Origin: Isoetes taiwanensis
Lineage: Eukaryota > Streptophyta > Lycopodiopsida > Isoetales > Isoetaceae
Length of the DNA: 64,000 bases
Assembly: GCA_021234155.1 (NCBI GenBank)
Contig: JAJEKV010000231.1
Span: forward strand, 312,001-376,000
Direction: 5' to 3'
Shown: one piece after another, positions 11,734 through 24,041 of the stretch
Layout: the number at the start of each line of letters is the position of its first letter
Numbering within the stretch: position 1 is the stretch's first letter
The notes under the pieces: generated by a model
The model's input: the letters and a program-made list of their open reading frames with translations, nothing else
Database searches by the model: none
What the model was told of the DNA's origin: nothing
Made by a program: the position numbers and the translations under genes

Positions 11734-11762
11734 AAGACACCCTAGCTTTCTTTTACCCCATG
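11734..11762 (-). repeat. Right terminal inverted repeat of the 9.1-kb transposon
   Basis: This is the reverse complement of the left terminus, lacking one A. It ends CTTTTACCCCATG and is followed by CAGG at 11,763-11,766. Confidence 0.75.
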
Positions 11763-11766
11763 CAGG

Positions 11767-14700
11767 AAGTCTCAGTCTGCATAATTTGAATTCGTAGGCA
11801 TCGAATAAGGGACGGACCCATGGGCAGTAGTAGCCCTGCCCTTTCTGGTTGTCCTTCTCATAGCAGATGTAATCAAGAAACAAGTACAAAAAAACAAACA
11901 AAGCCGAACTCCCTAACCTGCTATTTGTGCCGGCCGCGCACCTCCTTTTGCTTCCGCCAGGCTCAAATACCAGAGAAAGACAACACACAACAGATCGGCC
12001 GAATTGGGAATAGGCATCTCTAGCACCCGAAAATGGGCTTCACGACACCTACAATGGCCCGAAGAGGAATGGAGATCACTGGGCGCCAGGTGAACCAGCA
12101 TCACGTGATGCCTTATCCACCACTGGACCTTTGTCTCAGCCAAAACTACCTATTCTTCCCATAAACACGATGCCACCATCAGCCGCATACATATTTTTAT
12201 ACCAATACCAATAAAAACCATTGAGAATCTTACGTTATAAACATACGCCAATTTGATCGTGCAAACATTATTGTAACATAATTGAAATGGTCAAGATCAA
12301 AACTAACAAATCAACGGCCAAGAACTCCTTATTATCTTATTTTGGCTTTAGTATTATACAAAGGTAAGAGAATAGAATAGATTTTCTTAACGTTCACGGA
12401 GACTAATAGGGTTTGGGTCCCTGTATAAATGGACTAGAATAACTTAAAATATCACCAAATGAAATGATTGCAAAGCTTAGGCAAAAGCTTGGACAATCAA
12501 ATCATACTTAGAAAAAAATGATAACTTGGCCCTTAGGCCAAAAAATCAAATCATGGTTTTTTTAAATAATAATATATGGTTCATGTAATTTAAACATAAC
12601 CAAACCAATGGTTGGATGGCCAGTGGTCTAAAATAATTGTTGTACCTCCACGATAAACTATTGCTTCTTTTGGATCCGGACTTCTCTCTTCTTTGCATAA
12701 TTCCTCCCTATCCATGCAAAGCTGAAGAGGAGAGAGGTCTTCTTGTACTGAGGACTTGGTCCCTTTGAGATGATTGTCGTGCAGTCGACTAAATGCATCT
12801 TCAAGTCATATAAGAAGATATCGAGGACGACTAGTTCTGATGGCTCCTACTTGACAAGTAGAGACTCCTCCATCAATATGTACATGCATGGCATTATTCA
12901 AAAAAATATGAAGCTTTATCCAGATCGAAGTGAATCTGTCATCATCTCTGCAAGCCCTACGATATGCCAATTTAGAGCTCTAGTATCCAATCAACGATAT
13001 TGCTCATCCCTCATATGTGCATGTTCTTGTTCCCATGTACCTTCTGGTGGAGAACCATCTCAACTCCCACCTCAATTGCTACCTCAGAAGTTTGGACTGA
13101 GACATTCACCATCTCTGCTAATGGGTAGTGGATATGATCATATGGCTAGTCTCTAACAAGTTATAGATCCTTCTAAAAGCCTAAGGTATTGCCTGGGGTG
13201 AATTTTGTGAACCTATGTCTATAAAATATTGGATTTTATCAAGTTCCATGTATCCATCATGTTTCAAGGTCATGAGGACTAGGTGGTTCCCATGTGGCCG
13301 TAACTAAACGAGGTCTTGGATGCTACATATTCTAAATAAGGTATGCCTATGAATTTGAAATATGAAATACGGGTGCGTCTATGGTTTTGGAATATGAAAT
13401 ATGGGGATTCGAATCCCCTATCAAGATAATTCAATGTCATGATAAGAATGATTTGATTAATACAAACAGCAATTTAACTTGATTATTTTTTCATTTGGAC
13501 CATACCCAGCTGTTTGAATTTCTTATTTTCAATAACAACTCATTTAATGATCTCAAAGGTATGGTCTATCATTTCAAATATAGTTATTTATATATCCAAA
13601 TGAAATCCCCATGGAACTCCATGAGTTATTATGCTACATAATGCAATCACATCCTCCTAGACATAGAAAATTTTACGAAGCCACGAAATTATTCTTATCG
13701 CATATCAAGGCATCAAAGAAATGAAGCAAGTTTTGAGGAATCTGATTAGTGTTGGACAAACTTTTTAGTTCTCAATAGACAAATTTGTTATCATCTCTTT
13801 GGCTAGTAGGAGTGTCTTATGTCTAGAGCCAAGACTTTTCAATGTTTTAATATAAAATTATAACAAAACTTATTGAAAACTTTCCTACGATGTACTAACT
13901 TAACCAATTTTTTTTTCAATTCAATGGGTTGATTTCTAGTGTTGTCTGAATCTTGCCCAACACAGGATATGATCACACAATGAAATAGGGCCAGGTTCCA
14001 AATTGGCACACTACCATCTTAGGGATGATTTACATGTGTCATGATGGTCTCAATTTGCCACTATGTAGCGGCCCGCCCTCCGGGCGTTCTTTTATCTGTG
14101 TAGATAGAGGATCCCCGTGATCTTTGCTTTCGAAAAACATCGGGTGTTTAGCAACGACCGTGATGGCCGATGTTTATCGAAACCCAAACCTTATCTAACC
14201 ATTGCGTACTATCGGATCAAATTAAGTTATAATGCGTAATCTGTGGAATATTCGCGTTTGTAGCATATTCCGAGGATTACCACAATAATCCACTGAATCT
14301 TCATTTCTAGAAGTAGATTCAGATGATTACTGTAATAATCTCGTAGCTCTGTTCCTGCGATCTCGCGCTCTGTTCTCCTAGAGAATATCTAGCAATCTTG
14401 ACCTTTGTTCCTCCGCAAGAAGCAACAACTCTAAGTACATCCATCCCATTTTCATATTTTCTTCAGGATTTGTTCGTGTGCATGCTCTACATTTGCTCCA
14501 AACATGGTAAAAGTTCGAAGCAGTTCTTCCATATGAGAATTTCATGGATAAAGCTAACAATCCGATTTAAGTAACTCTTAAACTGCAAATCTGAGATAGT
14601 TCAATTCAAGATGCAAAGAATGGGCACATAAAAAACCATTCTGGTTACAAAATGGACACGTCTCAGACAGTTACATTCAAGCATTTGTAAGACAAAGCCA

Positions 14701-15342
14701 ACTATCTGATTGAAGCAGATCTCAAATTGGAATGGGTTTCTAAATCCCCTTTACAAGGCCACCCTCAAAACGAAGGGCAAAATTCCAATTTTTCCTTTAT
14801 TTTGTGCATTTTCTAGTGCGCGGGAAGAAACAATCTGTGATATACTTAATGCCTACTAGAAACCTCCTTGTCTTGATAATATTTAAATTTCTGCCTGCCG
14901 ATGTACCGGATGCCATTAATTTATATCTTCTTAACATGTTTTTGGTTACAAGGGATGAGCTCCCACCTGTACCAGAATATAAACCCTTTTTATGATACCG
15001 ACAGATGCATTCTAGAAACCCAAATCCAAAAATCTTGAATGTAAATTTGACGCATTAGAGCAATATTGAAGCATTTGATGGAGTAAAGCACAAAAATTCA
15101 TTCTTATGCTAGAGTGGAAGCCATAGCCACCAGTGAAGCTTTGTTCTCGCTATAGCTGTCTTCCATTTGTAAGGAACCTGCTCAGGCCTCGGATTAAGGG
15201 AGGTCAATTGCCCCTTCTTTGACCTCCTGGGTTATTTCGCATAATTCATTTGAAAGGGAGGTTAACCTCCTTTTAAATGCATCATTGGGGACGACCAGAT
15301 TATGTCAGAATGTTATATGCGCCTAATTTCTTGAAAAGTTTG
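11767..15342. other. No recognised gene
   Basis: This stretch is AT-rich with scattered short open frames, the longest 128 codons at 12,770-13,156 (+), which shows no recognisable domain. I see no convincing splice-linked coding, RNA gene or transposon end. A short GC-rich hairpin (GCCCG...CGGGC) lies at about 14,070-14,086. Confidence 0.4.
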
Positions 15343-15620
15343 TTTTTTTTTTTTTTTTTTTTTTATTGAAGGACGTCATTCCATTCATCATCACATCATG
15401 AGTACATTATACATCATATGGAAACCAATCCATTACCTAGGCGTAATATGCTAGGAGATGCTTTGCATGTGATTATCGAGTATATATGGTAGGTTTAAGA
15501 TCTCTACCACAGGGACCGGTTGGTCATATTTGAATCAAGGTCCCCATTACTAGACCGATATTGGCCAGGTTTGAACCCATGATCTCGGATCGGCGGTTTA
15601 AGATCCTACCACTAGACACG
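15343..15620 (-). mobile_element. tRNA-derived SINE with poly(A) tail
   Basis: On the minus strand the element starts near 15,620 with an A-box-like TAGTGGTAGGATCTTAAACC. A B-box-like GGTTCAAACCT follows (plus-strand 15,567-15,578), both typical of RNA polymerase III promoters in tRNA-derived SINEs. The body ends CCTTCAATAAAA and runs into about 22 A residues (the T-run 15,343-15,364). An internal copy of the A-box-like word (TGTGGTAGAGATCTTAAACC, near 15,490-15,510) suggests partial internal duplication. No clear target-site duplication was found. Confidence 0.7.
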
Positions 15621-15624
15621 AAAA

Positions 15625-18600
15625 ATATTGGTTCTGAACATAAAATATATTGATTCAGAGGTGAATTTGGTGGATTTGAAGCTACATGTTGTGTAGAAGA
15701 CCTGCATAAATGCATTGTCATTTTCTAAGCTTCATATGGATGGGATTTTCTTCACTATTTAGAAGCAGGATTTAAGAATTACTTGTGGTTTTCTAAAAGG
15801 GCAATTCAAGGAGCTGTGAAAAGATCCAGTGGTTAATAGATTCTTTTTGAAATACAGTTGTGCCGAATTGTGAGGATTTTGAAGTGCAATTAATTGAATC
15901 ATGGCTTGCAGAGTTCACTGATAATAAAAATGCAGTAGCAGTTGGAGATTTCAACGTGTTTTGCAATTGGAATGATAGCCCAGTTATAGTATAAAGGTAT
16001 ATTCTGATTGAAATAGAAAGTTAATATGATTTTGGAGTCGAAGAAGAAGATGGTAGGGGCGTCTTCATCTTCAAGTTTCGGTCAATCATTGCTTATTTGC
16101 AGGGAAGGTTTGATGTCCTTTCCTTTTAGATCCGAAAAGGTCTTTTCTAGTGTCAGAATTAAATTCCTCTGTCTCCCTTTTTGCCCTTGTACACCTTCTT
16201 CATTGCTTGTGTCTGCCTTGAAACCCGTGCCTCACCTCCCCTGTTTTTCTCAAAAAAGAAAATATGTTTGTTGCTTTATAACACATTGTTCCAAATTCTA
16301 CCAGAATTTGTTTCAGCAACCTTAACAGAAACAAACCCCCAGGAGGCTAATTGAACATGCTCATCAATCTAGGCTGGATCAAAGAACTGGAAAACATCAA
16401 AGATCGGTTCCCTCCAACTCAAAAGTTGACCAAAAGATATAAATTTAAACTTCAGGTCTTGTAGAAGTCATTTGCGCATGCTGGAAAAAAAATGTAGTTA
16501 TTACTTTGTCTGAAATTGAAAGCATCAATTTGGAGTCTCTTGTCAAACAAATAATCCTTCTTGATAAAAATATCCAAATAATAAGCTCATATACTTGACG
16601 CCTTGATGGGCTATACTTGTTGCATGAGACTTTTCTCGTGCTTCTCTTTTCAGTGTGTACCTGTCAATTTTGCCCGTATCATCTAGCTTGTGGTTAAGGA
16701 TGGCATCTGTGTACTCTTCCAAGGGAAATTTCATTTCCATGTCAACCCTAGGTAGAGAGGACTATGTATCAACACCATTCAATGCATATCAGTGGGGTGG
16801 GGTGAAGGGTTGCGGGGTTCGTCTGGCTCTTCTATATCACTGGGGTTGCAAGGACTAGAGTATCATCCTGCAGACATTTGTTCAAGTACTTTGGTCATAT
16901 ACAAGCTCTGTCCCCTTACAGATGCCAGTCTAAGAGCTTCCAAGTGTAAGAACCAGGTGCAGCCTCTGTCAATTTATAGATGCTTGTTTGAGAGCCTCCA
17001 AGTGTAAGAATCACGTGCAGCCTTTGTCACATTATATATGTTCGTTTAAATGTCTCCAAGTGACAAAATCATACATAGCCTTCTTCTATTTAGGTTAGCC
17101 TCTGAATCCTGGTTACAGGCTCGATTTGGGTTATTTTTAGAAAAAATGCAGAACTTGATGATCAGAACAAGACTTCCGTTCTTATAATTCCTTGCATTTC
17201 TTCCAAAAGGATGGTGAGTTTTATTTCTTGAATTCACTTGAATTTCCATTTCTGTTAAAGTTTGTCAATATCGTTTCTTCAGAAATAAAATCAAATGCTT
17301 TTATCAATATCATTCTAAAAGCCCCATTTGAGCACCGAGTTCATGAGGAAGACACTCCCATTTGCAGGGTTAATATACCCAATTTGATCTGTGCATTGCA
17401 GAAAAGCAAATTGAGTGCAGATTTATTATATTTGGATAAGTGCCTTATTGTCACTCCTTTCTCATTTCTATTTTTACTACTGGTTTCTGCACTGATATTT
17501 CTATACTAATATCTGTTGTGGCTTCACTTGTCTATGATCAGTGGTGCATCTGTATTCTCTATGTTGACTATAGATGATGGGCACATGCTTAGACTGTTGA
17601 CATTATTGGAGCATCTTACACTGGCCGATACCAGGTAATGAAGTTGCAATAATCTTCATGGTTTTTGCCACAAAATATCATATGCAAACTGCTAACTGTT
17701 GGCATTCAATCAAGACACATTGTTGTCTCCGCTTGCAAAGCTTGCAATGAAGTTTAACAAATCTTTGCGGCTGTAGGATTTATATGTAATTTGGTAAATG
17801 TCTTTACGTGTTTTGCAAAGGCATTACGGAGCTACTGCTGTGCCTCCGACTGTAGAAGTAACACCCTTTGCTTATGGCTTTACGTTGCAATATTGACATT
17901 GCATCCATCATAGAGCAAAAGAGGTCAAGACTCCACAATTTATGTTTTATCGTGAATACTTTATGTTTGTGCCTTATCTTTGATTTCTCATCCATCATTA
18001 TCCATATATAACATGAAAGAAGTCTTGCTCGATCATGCATTTTACATTCTCAACTGCTTAATGATGGCTTAAAGTTGTGCTGGTAGATTTATTTTAGATG
18101 TAAGATGCACATGCATTTTACGCAACTGCATGCTAAATATTTCATGTAGTTATTGTCAGGATGACTTCTAATGGGAAAGCTGACCATTCATTCTTTCTTT
18201 TCTTTTAATTCTTCAAAGTCCAATCGCATGGTACTTCAACTTGATTCTTGAAGCATTGGTAAGAGTATCCTTCAACGATGTCTCCTATGACAGGTGTGGC
18301 ACTAGCGAGTCCCATTTCTTTTTCAACTACTCAAAAAGGTCAGTAGTATGCTTTTATTGCCTATGACTATACCAATTAGCAGGACCATATATAGAAGTGG
18401 AGAGATCTTGCCATTCTGGACAGAGACTATGCGCACTGCAGTCAGGAGTCCCATCTTCTTTTTTATTTTGGGAGCATGTTGGGTTCCGTGCCAAGGGAAC
18501 GCCGCATCTTACGCCGCATGCGGCGTTCCTTTCCCACTTATGGCTCCTCCTACGGGACGCAGGCTGACAGCATTAATTGCCAAGAATTTGAAATTGCAGT

Positions 18601-21600
18601 ATCATGCTCTACGACTTTTGCTATAGGATTTTTGCTCTATCGCATTTTGGCGCTTCAGAATGGGCGCATTAGAATTGCGCCAGTAAATGCTGATCTTGGT
18701 CGGATCATATGGTGAGTAGAACACAACAAAAATCGGAGGGTTCTCTTGCTAAAACTAAATCTAATTATTTTATTTCAGGATTCAAGCTCCTCTTGCTTTT
18801 GGAGTGTTCTTGGAAGGTAGAAGTTTATGCCATTTTATACGCAAACAAAGACGTAAGATCCATCACGAAGTTTCGGTTATCCTCATGTCTTTCTTTGGTT
18901 TCATCCTTGCTTCAATGACCCCTGTTTTCCGACTATATTTTGAAGCTCTTTCCGGATTGTTGTTGAAGCTCGGCTCACGTTCATGATCGTGACAATGAAG
19001 GGCCGCTTCTATAGTTAATGAAGGATTGTGGCTTCCTTCACTCTAGGTATGAACTTTCTCTATTTATCCTCCATATGCAATAAGGATGATCCTACTCCCT
19101 TTGCAGGTAAGCAATCTTTATGTTTGGAAGGAGGAAAAGCAGGGCGTCTCTCCAGTTCTCATTTTGGAGTGTTGCCGACATCATGTAAATGTTTGTTGCC
19201 TTTTCTCCATTTGCAAATAGCCCTATTCTCTGTTTCTTTGTCTGAATTTCTCATTCTTGAATAAGCCCATTCTTGAATTGCCCTGTATTTCTTGAAGTGT
19301 AGAACGCAATGTGCAGATAGAGCTACTTAAATACTACTTAAATACTATTTAAGCAGTGTTTGGTGTTGGTCACAATTTTCACATGTCCAAGGATTCAAAC
19401 AGGTATGTATTGTTCATGTTAGCTTGCAGATCTGCGGATACTTGAAATGTCATATGGTGCACTGTCTTATGGTTGTAGATAGTGTCATCCAGCATCATGC
19501 AAAGAAACTCAGAACATGACTTGCAGGGGCTATCAATATTGATTTTGGTTATGCATACGAAGATGCATCTCTTGAGAAATTTGTGGATATCGATACCATG
19601 TGGTCACTTAAGATTCAAATCTTCGTTAGCCAGACCTGCTTTCTGCTCTAAACTGCAGTTATTACTGAGAAAGCAGGTCTCAATAAACATTTAGTCTCAA
19701 ATATTGCTTTAGAGACGGGACGGTTAAAGGTGATTTGACAGCCATATCTGGCATGCTCTGCTAATCCATTAAACCATAACAACATTGCCCTGTAATTCTT
19801 GAAGTGTAGACTGCCTTGTGTAGATAGAGCTCCCAGGAGCTTGGTTTGTATGTACTGTTCATGCTAACTTGCATCATCTGCCGAACTTAGAGTCATGTGG
19901 TGCACTACCCTATGGCTGTAGATAGTATCATCCAGCATTATGCAAAAATGGGGAGAATATTGCAAGCCATTTTCTACTTGCCGTGGTAAACAATGTGTTG
20001 ATTCAAACTGCCTCTAGGTCCGTATATTTTCCATAGTAATGTTATGTTGGTTTTAGTGACTGGAATAGAAAGTGTTCGGTTTCATAAATCCATCCTTCCA
20101 AAGCTAAATAGCTTGATCAATGGGTTTGGTTACTTTTGCTACAGAACATTCTATCTGCTATCAATATTGATTTTGGTTATGCATATGAAGATGCATTTAC
20201 TAAAAAGCTATAGGTTGCAATTCTTGATTTCTGGATCCAATTCATCCCTTCTGCACTTTTATTCCCCTTCTGATACCATGTTGGAATGCATAGACTTTTA
20301 TTCCCCCAATCAAGTTGCTGTGGAAAATCTTCATAGAGCCATTTTCAAATCATCTGAAGAGTATGGCTCTAGAGTGGGTATTTGTTTCAAAGGGTTTTTG
20401 GTGCAGAGCTTGCTTTTTTGCAAGTCTATTGGTGTAGATCCACAGGTAAAAACCCTTTTTTCTTCTGGCATTTTCTTTCCGCATACTTCTATAGTTTCTC
20501 ATTTTGTTCTTCTAAATGCTTAGAGAAAATCTTTGCGGCAATATTAACATTTGCGTGCTGGCAGAGGGCGTTTTTTGGATTTAGGAGTGCATATCCAATT
20601 CTGAAGGTTTCAAAATCATGTGTAGCTATATGTTCCATGCACATGGAAGACCTACATGAAATTATTATTAGTAGGCAGGTCCAATATGCAGGAGGTCACA
20701 TGTTACATTTATGAAAGCAGTGAAAATTGAAGCCGAAGTGTGGAAATTGAAGCCCAAGTGAATGGCATGAGACAAGCACACCTAAGGTATGCATGCTAAA
20801 TACCTCCTGGGACATATGATGTTACCCTCTTGCATTGAGCTGCGGAGATTTTGAAGCTATCTAAACCTTTAGTAAATTGTCATGCTCTTTTTAGGCAATA
20901 GTCTTCACTTTAGTGCATAGGGTTATAAATTAGTCGGATGATGTTTCCTTCTAATTGTGCAATTTATGTCCTGATGTAATTATATTTATAAATGCGAGGG
21001 ATGTAGCGACTCTAGCAGATTTACGAAGTTTGGCTTGGAAGGACCATTGTCCTAGAGAGCTTTTTTGCTCATTGTTTATCATCTGGCATAGCACGGCAGT
21101 TGTTGACATCATTTGATGGTTCAACTGTTGTGTTTCTATTTGAAGTCATGGAAGAAGCAGTTGTAAGATCCCTTTGTTGTTTGTGGTAAGAGGAGTTTAT
21201 GCTATTGTGGAGTTTTTACAGGTTTTTAGACAAGTTGAAAAGAAATCGAATGGAATGAAAGAAGAGGTTCTTTGCCTTCTTTGGATATGTAGCAGTGCCT
21301 TGGAAGATGCATTTTATTGAAGCATATGATAATTGGCAATGGTAAGCACAATTAATGAAGATCCAATGAAGATTGAGATGATGGGTCCAAAAGTCCAGAA
21401 AGCCCTTCATTGTATGAAAGTTGAGTCCCAAATTATCATGTGATAATATGCAGTCTTAGGGCATGACAATTAGCAGGCCAAGTAATTAAGGAAACAAGGA
21501 AAGCAACAAAAATGCTTTCAACTTTTGTTCTCCTGCCATACATAGTTGCCATTTATTTGTAGATATATAGTGTTTGTCATTTTATTATCGTAATATAATG

Positions 21601-21965
21601 GTTTTTAAGTTCTCTAACTCAATAGTCTTTTATCTCATTTGTTGTGAACTTGAGGCATGTGATTCACACTCTCTTTTTAACAGTTTTGATTTGTCATTTG
21701 AATGAATTTGATTGTCTACAAGGATTTATTTCTCTATACACGCCTCTGAGTTATTGAAATTGGATCATGTTACCTATTTGTACATGGTGCTTTTTTATAG
21801 ATAAGAAGATAAATCAACAATCTATTGCTAAGTTTTCCTTAGATGGACTTAAAGAGCGATTTGCAATGGGCAATTTACATGTGACTACTTGGAGGCTTGC
21901 ATATCCTTGATTGATAAAGTCAAGGCATGAAGATCATGAAGTTTGAGTTTATAAATCCATATATA
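15625..21965. other. No confidently recognised gene; exon-like fragments
   Basis: Several plus-strand pieces look like exons: about 18,500-18,717, followed by GTGAGT and resuming after TTTCAG at 18,780, and 20,270-20,445, ending in CAG|GTAAAA with 'NLHRAIFKSSEEYGSRVGIC'. They do not assemble into a protein I know. A duplicated exon-like piece encodes 'AINIDFGYAYEDA' at about 19,530 and 20,158. A broken multi-exon gene on the plus strand is possible. Confidence 0.3.
19272..20240. repeat. Diverged segmental tandem duplication
   Basis: Ordered matches link 19,272-19,690 with 19,784-20,240. They are an ATTGCCCTGTA...TTCTTGAAGTGTAGA block (19,274 and 19,784), a GTTGTAGATAGTGTCATCCA / GCTGTAGATAGTATCATCCA block, and a TATCAATATTGATTTTGGTT block (19,531 and 20,159). 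The offset grows from 510 to 628 bp, so the second copy has gained sequence. Confidence 0.75.
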
Positions 21966-21969
21966 TGTA

Positions 21970-22265
21970 GCTTAGGGGAGCACTGCCACCTATTGCATTT
22001 ATGATGTATTCTATAATACACAAAATTACGATCCAAATTTATTATGATTCTGGCTTTGCTAAGTGGTTGAACTCCACTTATAGACATGCATCTCAACCAA
22101 TCTCAACATAAATGTGAGCTAAGGAGAGCACTGCCACCTATTGTATTTAGGATGTATCCTATATTATGCAAAATGACGATCCAAATCTATTATGATTCTA
22201 GCTTTCTAAGTGGTTGAACTCCACTTATAAACATGTATCTAAACATGTATCTCAAAGTAAATGCG
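21970..22265. repeat. Two tandem copies of a ~148-bp unit
   Basis: The word GAGCACTGCCACCTATTG occurs near 21,979 and 22,127. The downstream words TCTATTATGATTCTAGCTTT (first copy with small differences) and AAGTGGTTGAACTCCACTTA follow in both copies, giving a 148-bp period. No function is evident. Confidence 0.85.
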
Positions 22266-22557
22266 AGATGAGGGGAGTAAATGTGAGCTTCTTGATATTG
22301 CAGAGTTTTCAATGTGTTGATGTTAGAATCTACCTAAAGTACTTGCATCCCAATTGTCATCCAAAAACAAATATGTTATCTTGCCATGCCCCCACCCACC
22401 CCCAAAGATGGATTTATAGCCTTACGGTACAGACATTTATGCAAGTCCAGTCCCTGCGTGCTTTGAGTTAATACTCAACTGCTTATGCGCGGCAACACTG
22501 GGCACACATTTACTAGAAAGATATAGGATTCTTACAGAAGCTTATTACTATTCAGGA

Positions 22558-24041
22558 ATGTCTAATGGCTTATTCAACCAACAATGCAATTCCAATGGAA
22601 TTGAAGCATCAATTTATATAGACATGTGCTGGGCTTCTTGGACCTTCCTCAAACCCCAGATGTTGTACGGCAAAATTCGTCTTATCGAACGCCTAAGGAG
22701 TTGGAGACTAAACTGGAGAAAAGCAATCGTCGAGCCCGAAGACGCATGGCCAAGGCTAGAGCATTAGCTATAGAGTTTGAGAATGTCACCTTAACGCCTA
22801 GAAGCACAACAACGGCTTCATGTTTGACACACGAGAGTGGGAACGTGGCCGATGGTTGTGACATTAGAGCAGCGTCGGGCAAGTGTTCGGGACTTGGGGA
22901 TGTAGTGCAAGCCACCATTTCCTTAGTGCGGGAGAGTATTGTTGCGAGAGGGTGATTCAATGGAAGCAGTATTACATCGGATTCATGTTGCAAGTATGGC
23001 TCATGAAGAACCAAGTACCATTGGTGCACGTGTTAGTATGAGAAGGATGAACCTGAGGCATGCAGAGGCATTCCAAGATGATGATGGAGATGCACCACCA
23101 ACTGAGGCAATAATAAGGAGAAGGGTTGGATTTAAAAAAATAGCTTGGACTAATGCAAGTCCGCACTATTGCGATGCGGGAAGGATGAGCCAAAAGTGCA
23201 AGCACTGTGGAGCTTTGGAAGGATGAAGTTAATAAATTTTGTTGTTCAAATGGGAAGGTTTCATTGCCACATTTCCCGACACCTCCTTCAGCTCTCATGG
23301 ACCTATACATAAGGAGGGATGAGATTGGAAATGACTTCCGATCTGGTATTAGAAAATATAATAACGCTCTTGCATTGTAGGGAGTTATGCGATAGTTCAA
23401 TAACACCCGCTGGCGTGTTGCTGTGTTGGAGTAAAAAAAGTTCCCCTCCAAGTATACATGCAGAGGAACTTGCTTTAGGTCAGGAGGCATCACACACATT
23501 GGTGTTTGTGATGGGAAATGGTTCAAGGCTTGGGCATCGATCCCACATGATGCAGTTGGTGATTATGAGCTTCCTGAGTTTCTAGCAAAGTATAACATTG
23601 TTGTTGGTAGATCTGAGTCGCGCGTGTGGGACATGGTATCAGAGCATGTTTACACATTTATGTTCGCCACCATAGGCACGACGGGAGGAACTTCTATACC
23701 TATAAGCTTCGCAACTGAGCTTCACATCGAGCCGACAGATATCCCTAGAGTTCTTTGGTACAGGTTCTTCATGATGTGGATCACATAACCTCTATTTGCG
23801 CCAAAAATATTTTGTATTTGCATGTAGACTCAGTATATCTGTTTAACATTTTGTTTGAACTTCATATTATGTGTGCACTTTAAAAAAAAAGTTTGTTTAC
23901 TATCTATATGTGTCTATTGCATCTACACATATGTTGCCTTGGATGCATTGCACACATTCATGACATAACCACAACTAACACACATAAATGCCTTCATGCA
24001 TCCACGACTAATGCCCGGCATCGCCGGGCACACGTTTCTAG
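22558..24041 (+). mobile_element. Helitron, 3' part with coding remnant and canonical 3' terminus
   Basis: Plus-strand frames give an Arg-rich N-terminal stretch ('KSNRRARRRMAKARALAIEF', about 22,700-22,790). The block 'KCKHCGALE' follows (about 23,190-23,220), then, after a one-base shift, 'KFCCSNGKVSLPHFPTPP' and 'FRSGIRKYNNALAL' (to about 23,378). These match, from memory, the cysteine-rich segment just before the Helitron Rep domain. No helicase is present, so the copy is internally deleted. The 3' terminus is canonical: an 8-bp GC stem-loop (24,012-24,030), 7 bp, CTAG at 24,038-24,041, then host T. The 5' end is unresolved. The open stretch 23,480-23,760 may be unrelated or captured sequence. 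Confidence 0.75.
24012..24041 (+). repeat. Helitron 3' hairpin and CTAG terminus
   Basis: TGCCCGGC and GCCGGGCA pair around the loop ATC, followed by CACGTTT and CTAG, with T as the next base. This fits the Helitron rule of a 3' hairpin a few bases before CTRR and insertion before T. The same terminus occurs reversed at 32,396-32,423, 47,099-47,127 and 52,174-52,203. Confidence 0.85.

Larger units (their letters stand above)
2650..11762. mobile_element. Decayed 9.1-kb TIR transposon carrying Ulp1-like and transposase-like pseudogenes
   Basis: The left end starts CATGGGGTAAAAAGAAAGC and the reverse complement of the right end starts CATGGGGTAAAAGAAAGC. The match continues through CTAGGGTGTCT, so the inverted repeats are about 29 bp with a single A indel. 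CAGG lies immediately outside both ends (2,646-2,649 and 11,763-11,766), a candidate 4-bp target-site duplication. Inside, the plus strand holds a C48/Ulp1 protease remnant. The minus strand holds a cysteine-rich protein with 'SDVMKHD', 'WSDGC' and 'FGSSHGKGEHDG' motifs, which I infer to be a DDE-type transposase. Both coding parts have frameshifts and stops, so this copy is dead. The termini are not CACTA, and I cannot assign a named superfamily. Confidence 0.7.

Noticed and set aside
13394-13425. tRNA T-arm-like GGGGATTCGAATCCCC
   Set aside because: It resembles a T-arm and B box, but no acceptor stem, D-arm or anticodon arm can be built around it, so it is not a tRNA gene.
14066-14090. GC-rich hairpin resembling a Helitron 3' end
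   Set aside because: The hairpin GCCCG...CGGGC is not followed by CTRR within the expected distance on either strand, and its sequence differs from the four genuine termini.
23634-23645. TGGTATCAGAGC, an exact copy of the tRNA-iMet primer-binding site of plant LTR retrotransposons
   Set aside because: No LTR end, TG...CA border or gag sequence lies beside it, and it falls within an open stretch of the Helitron interior. A 12-base match can occur by chance in 64 kb, so no retrotransposon is called.
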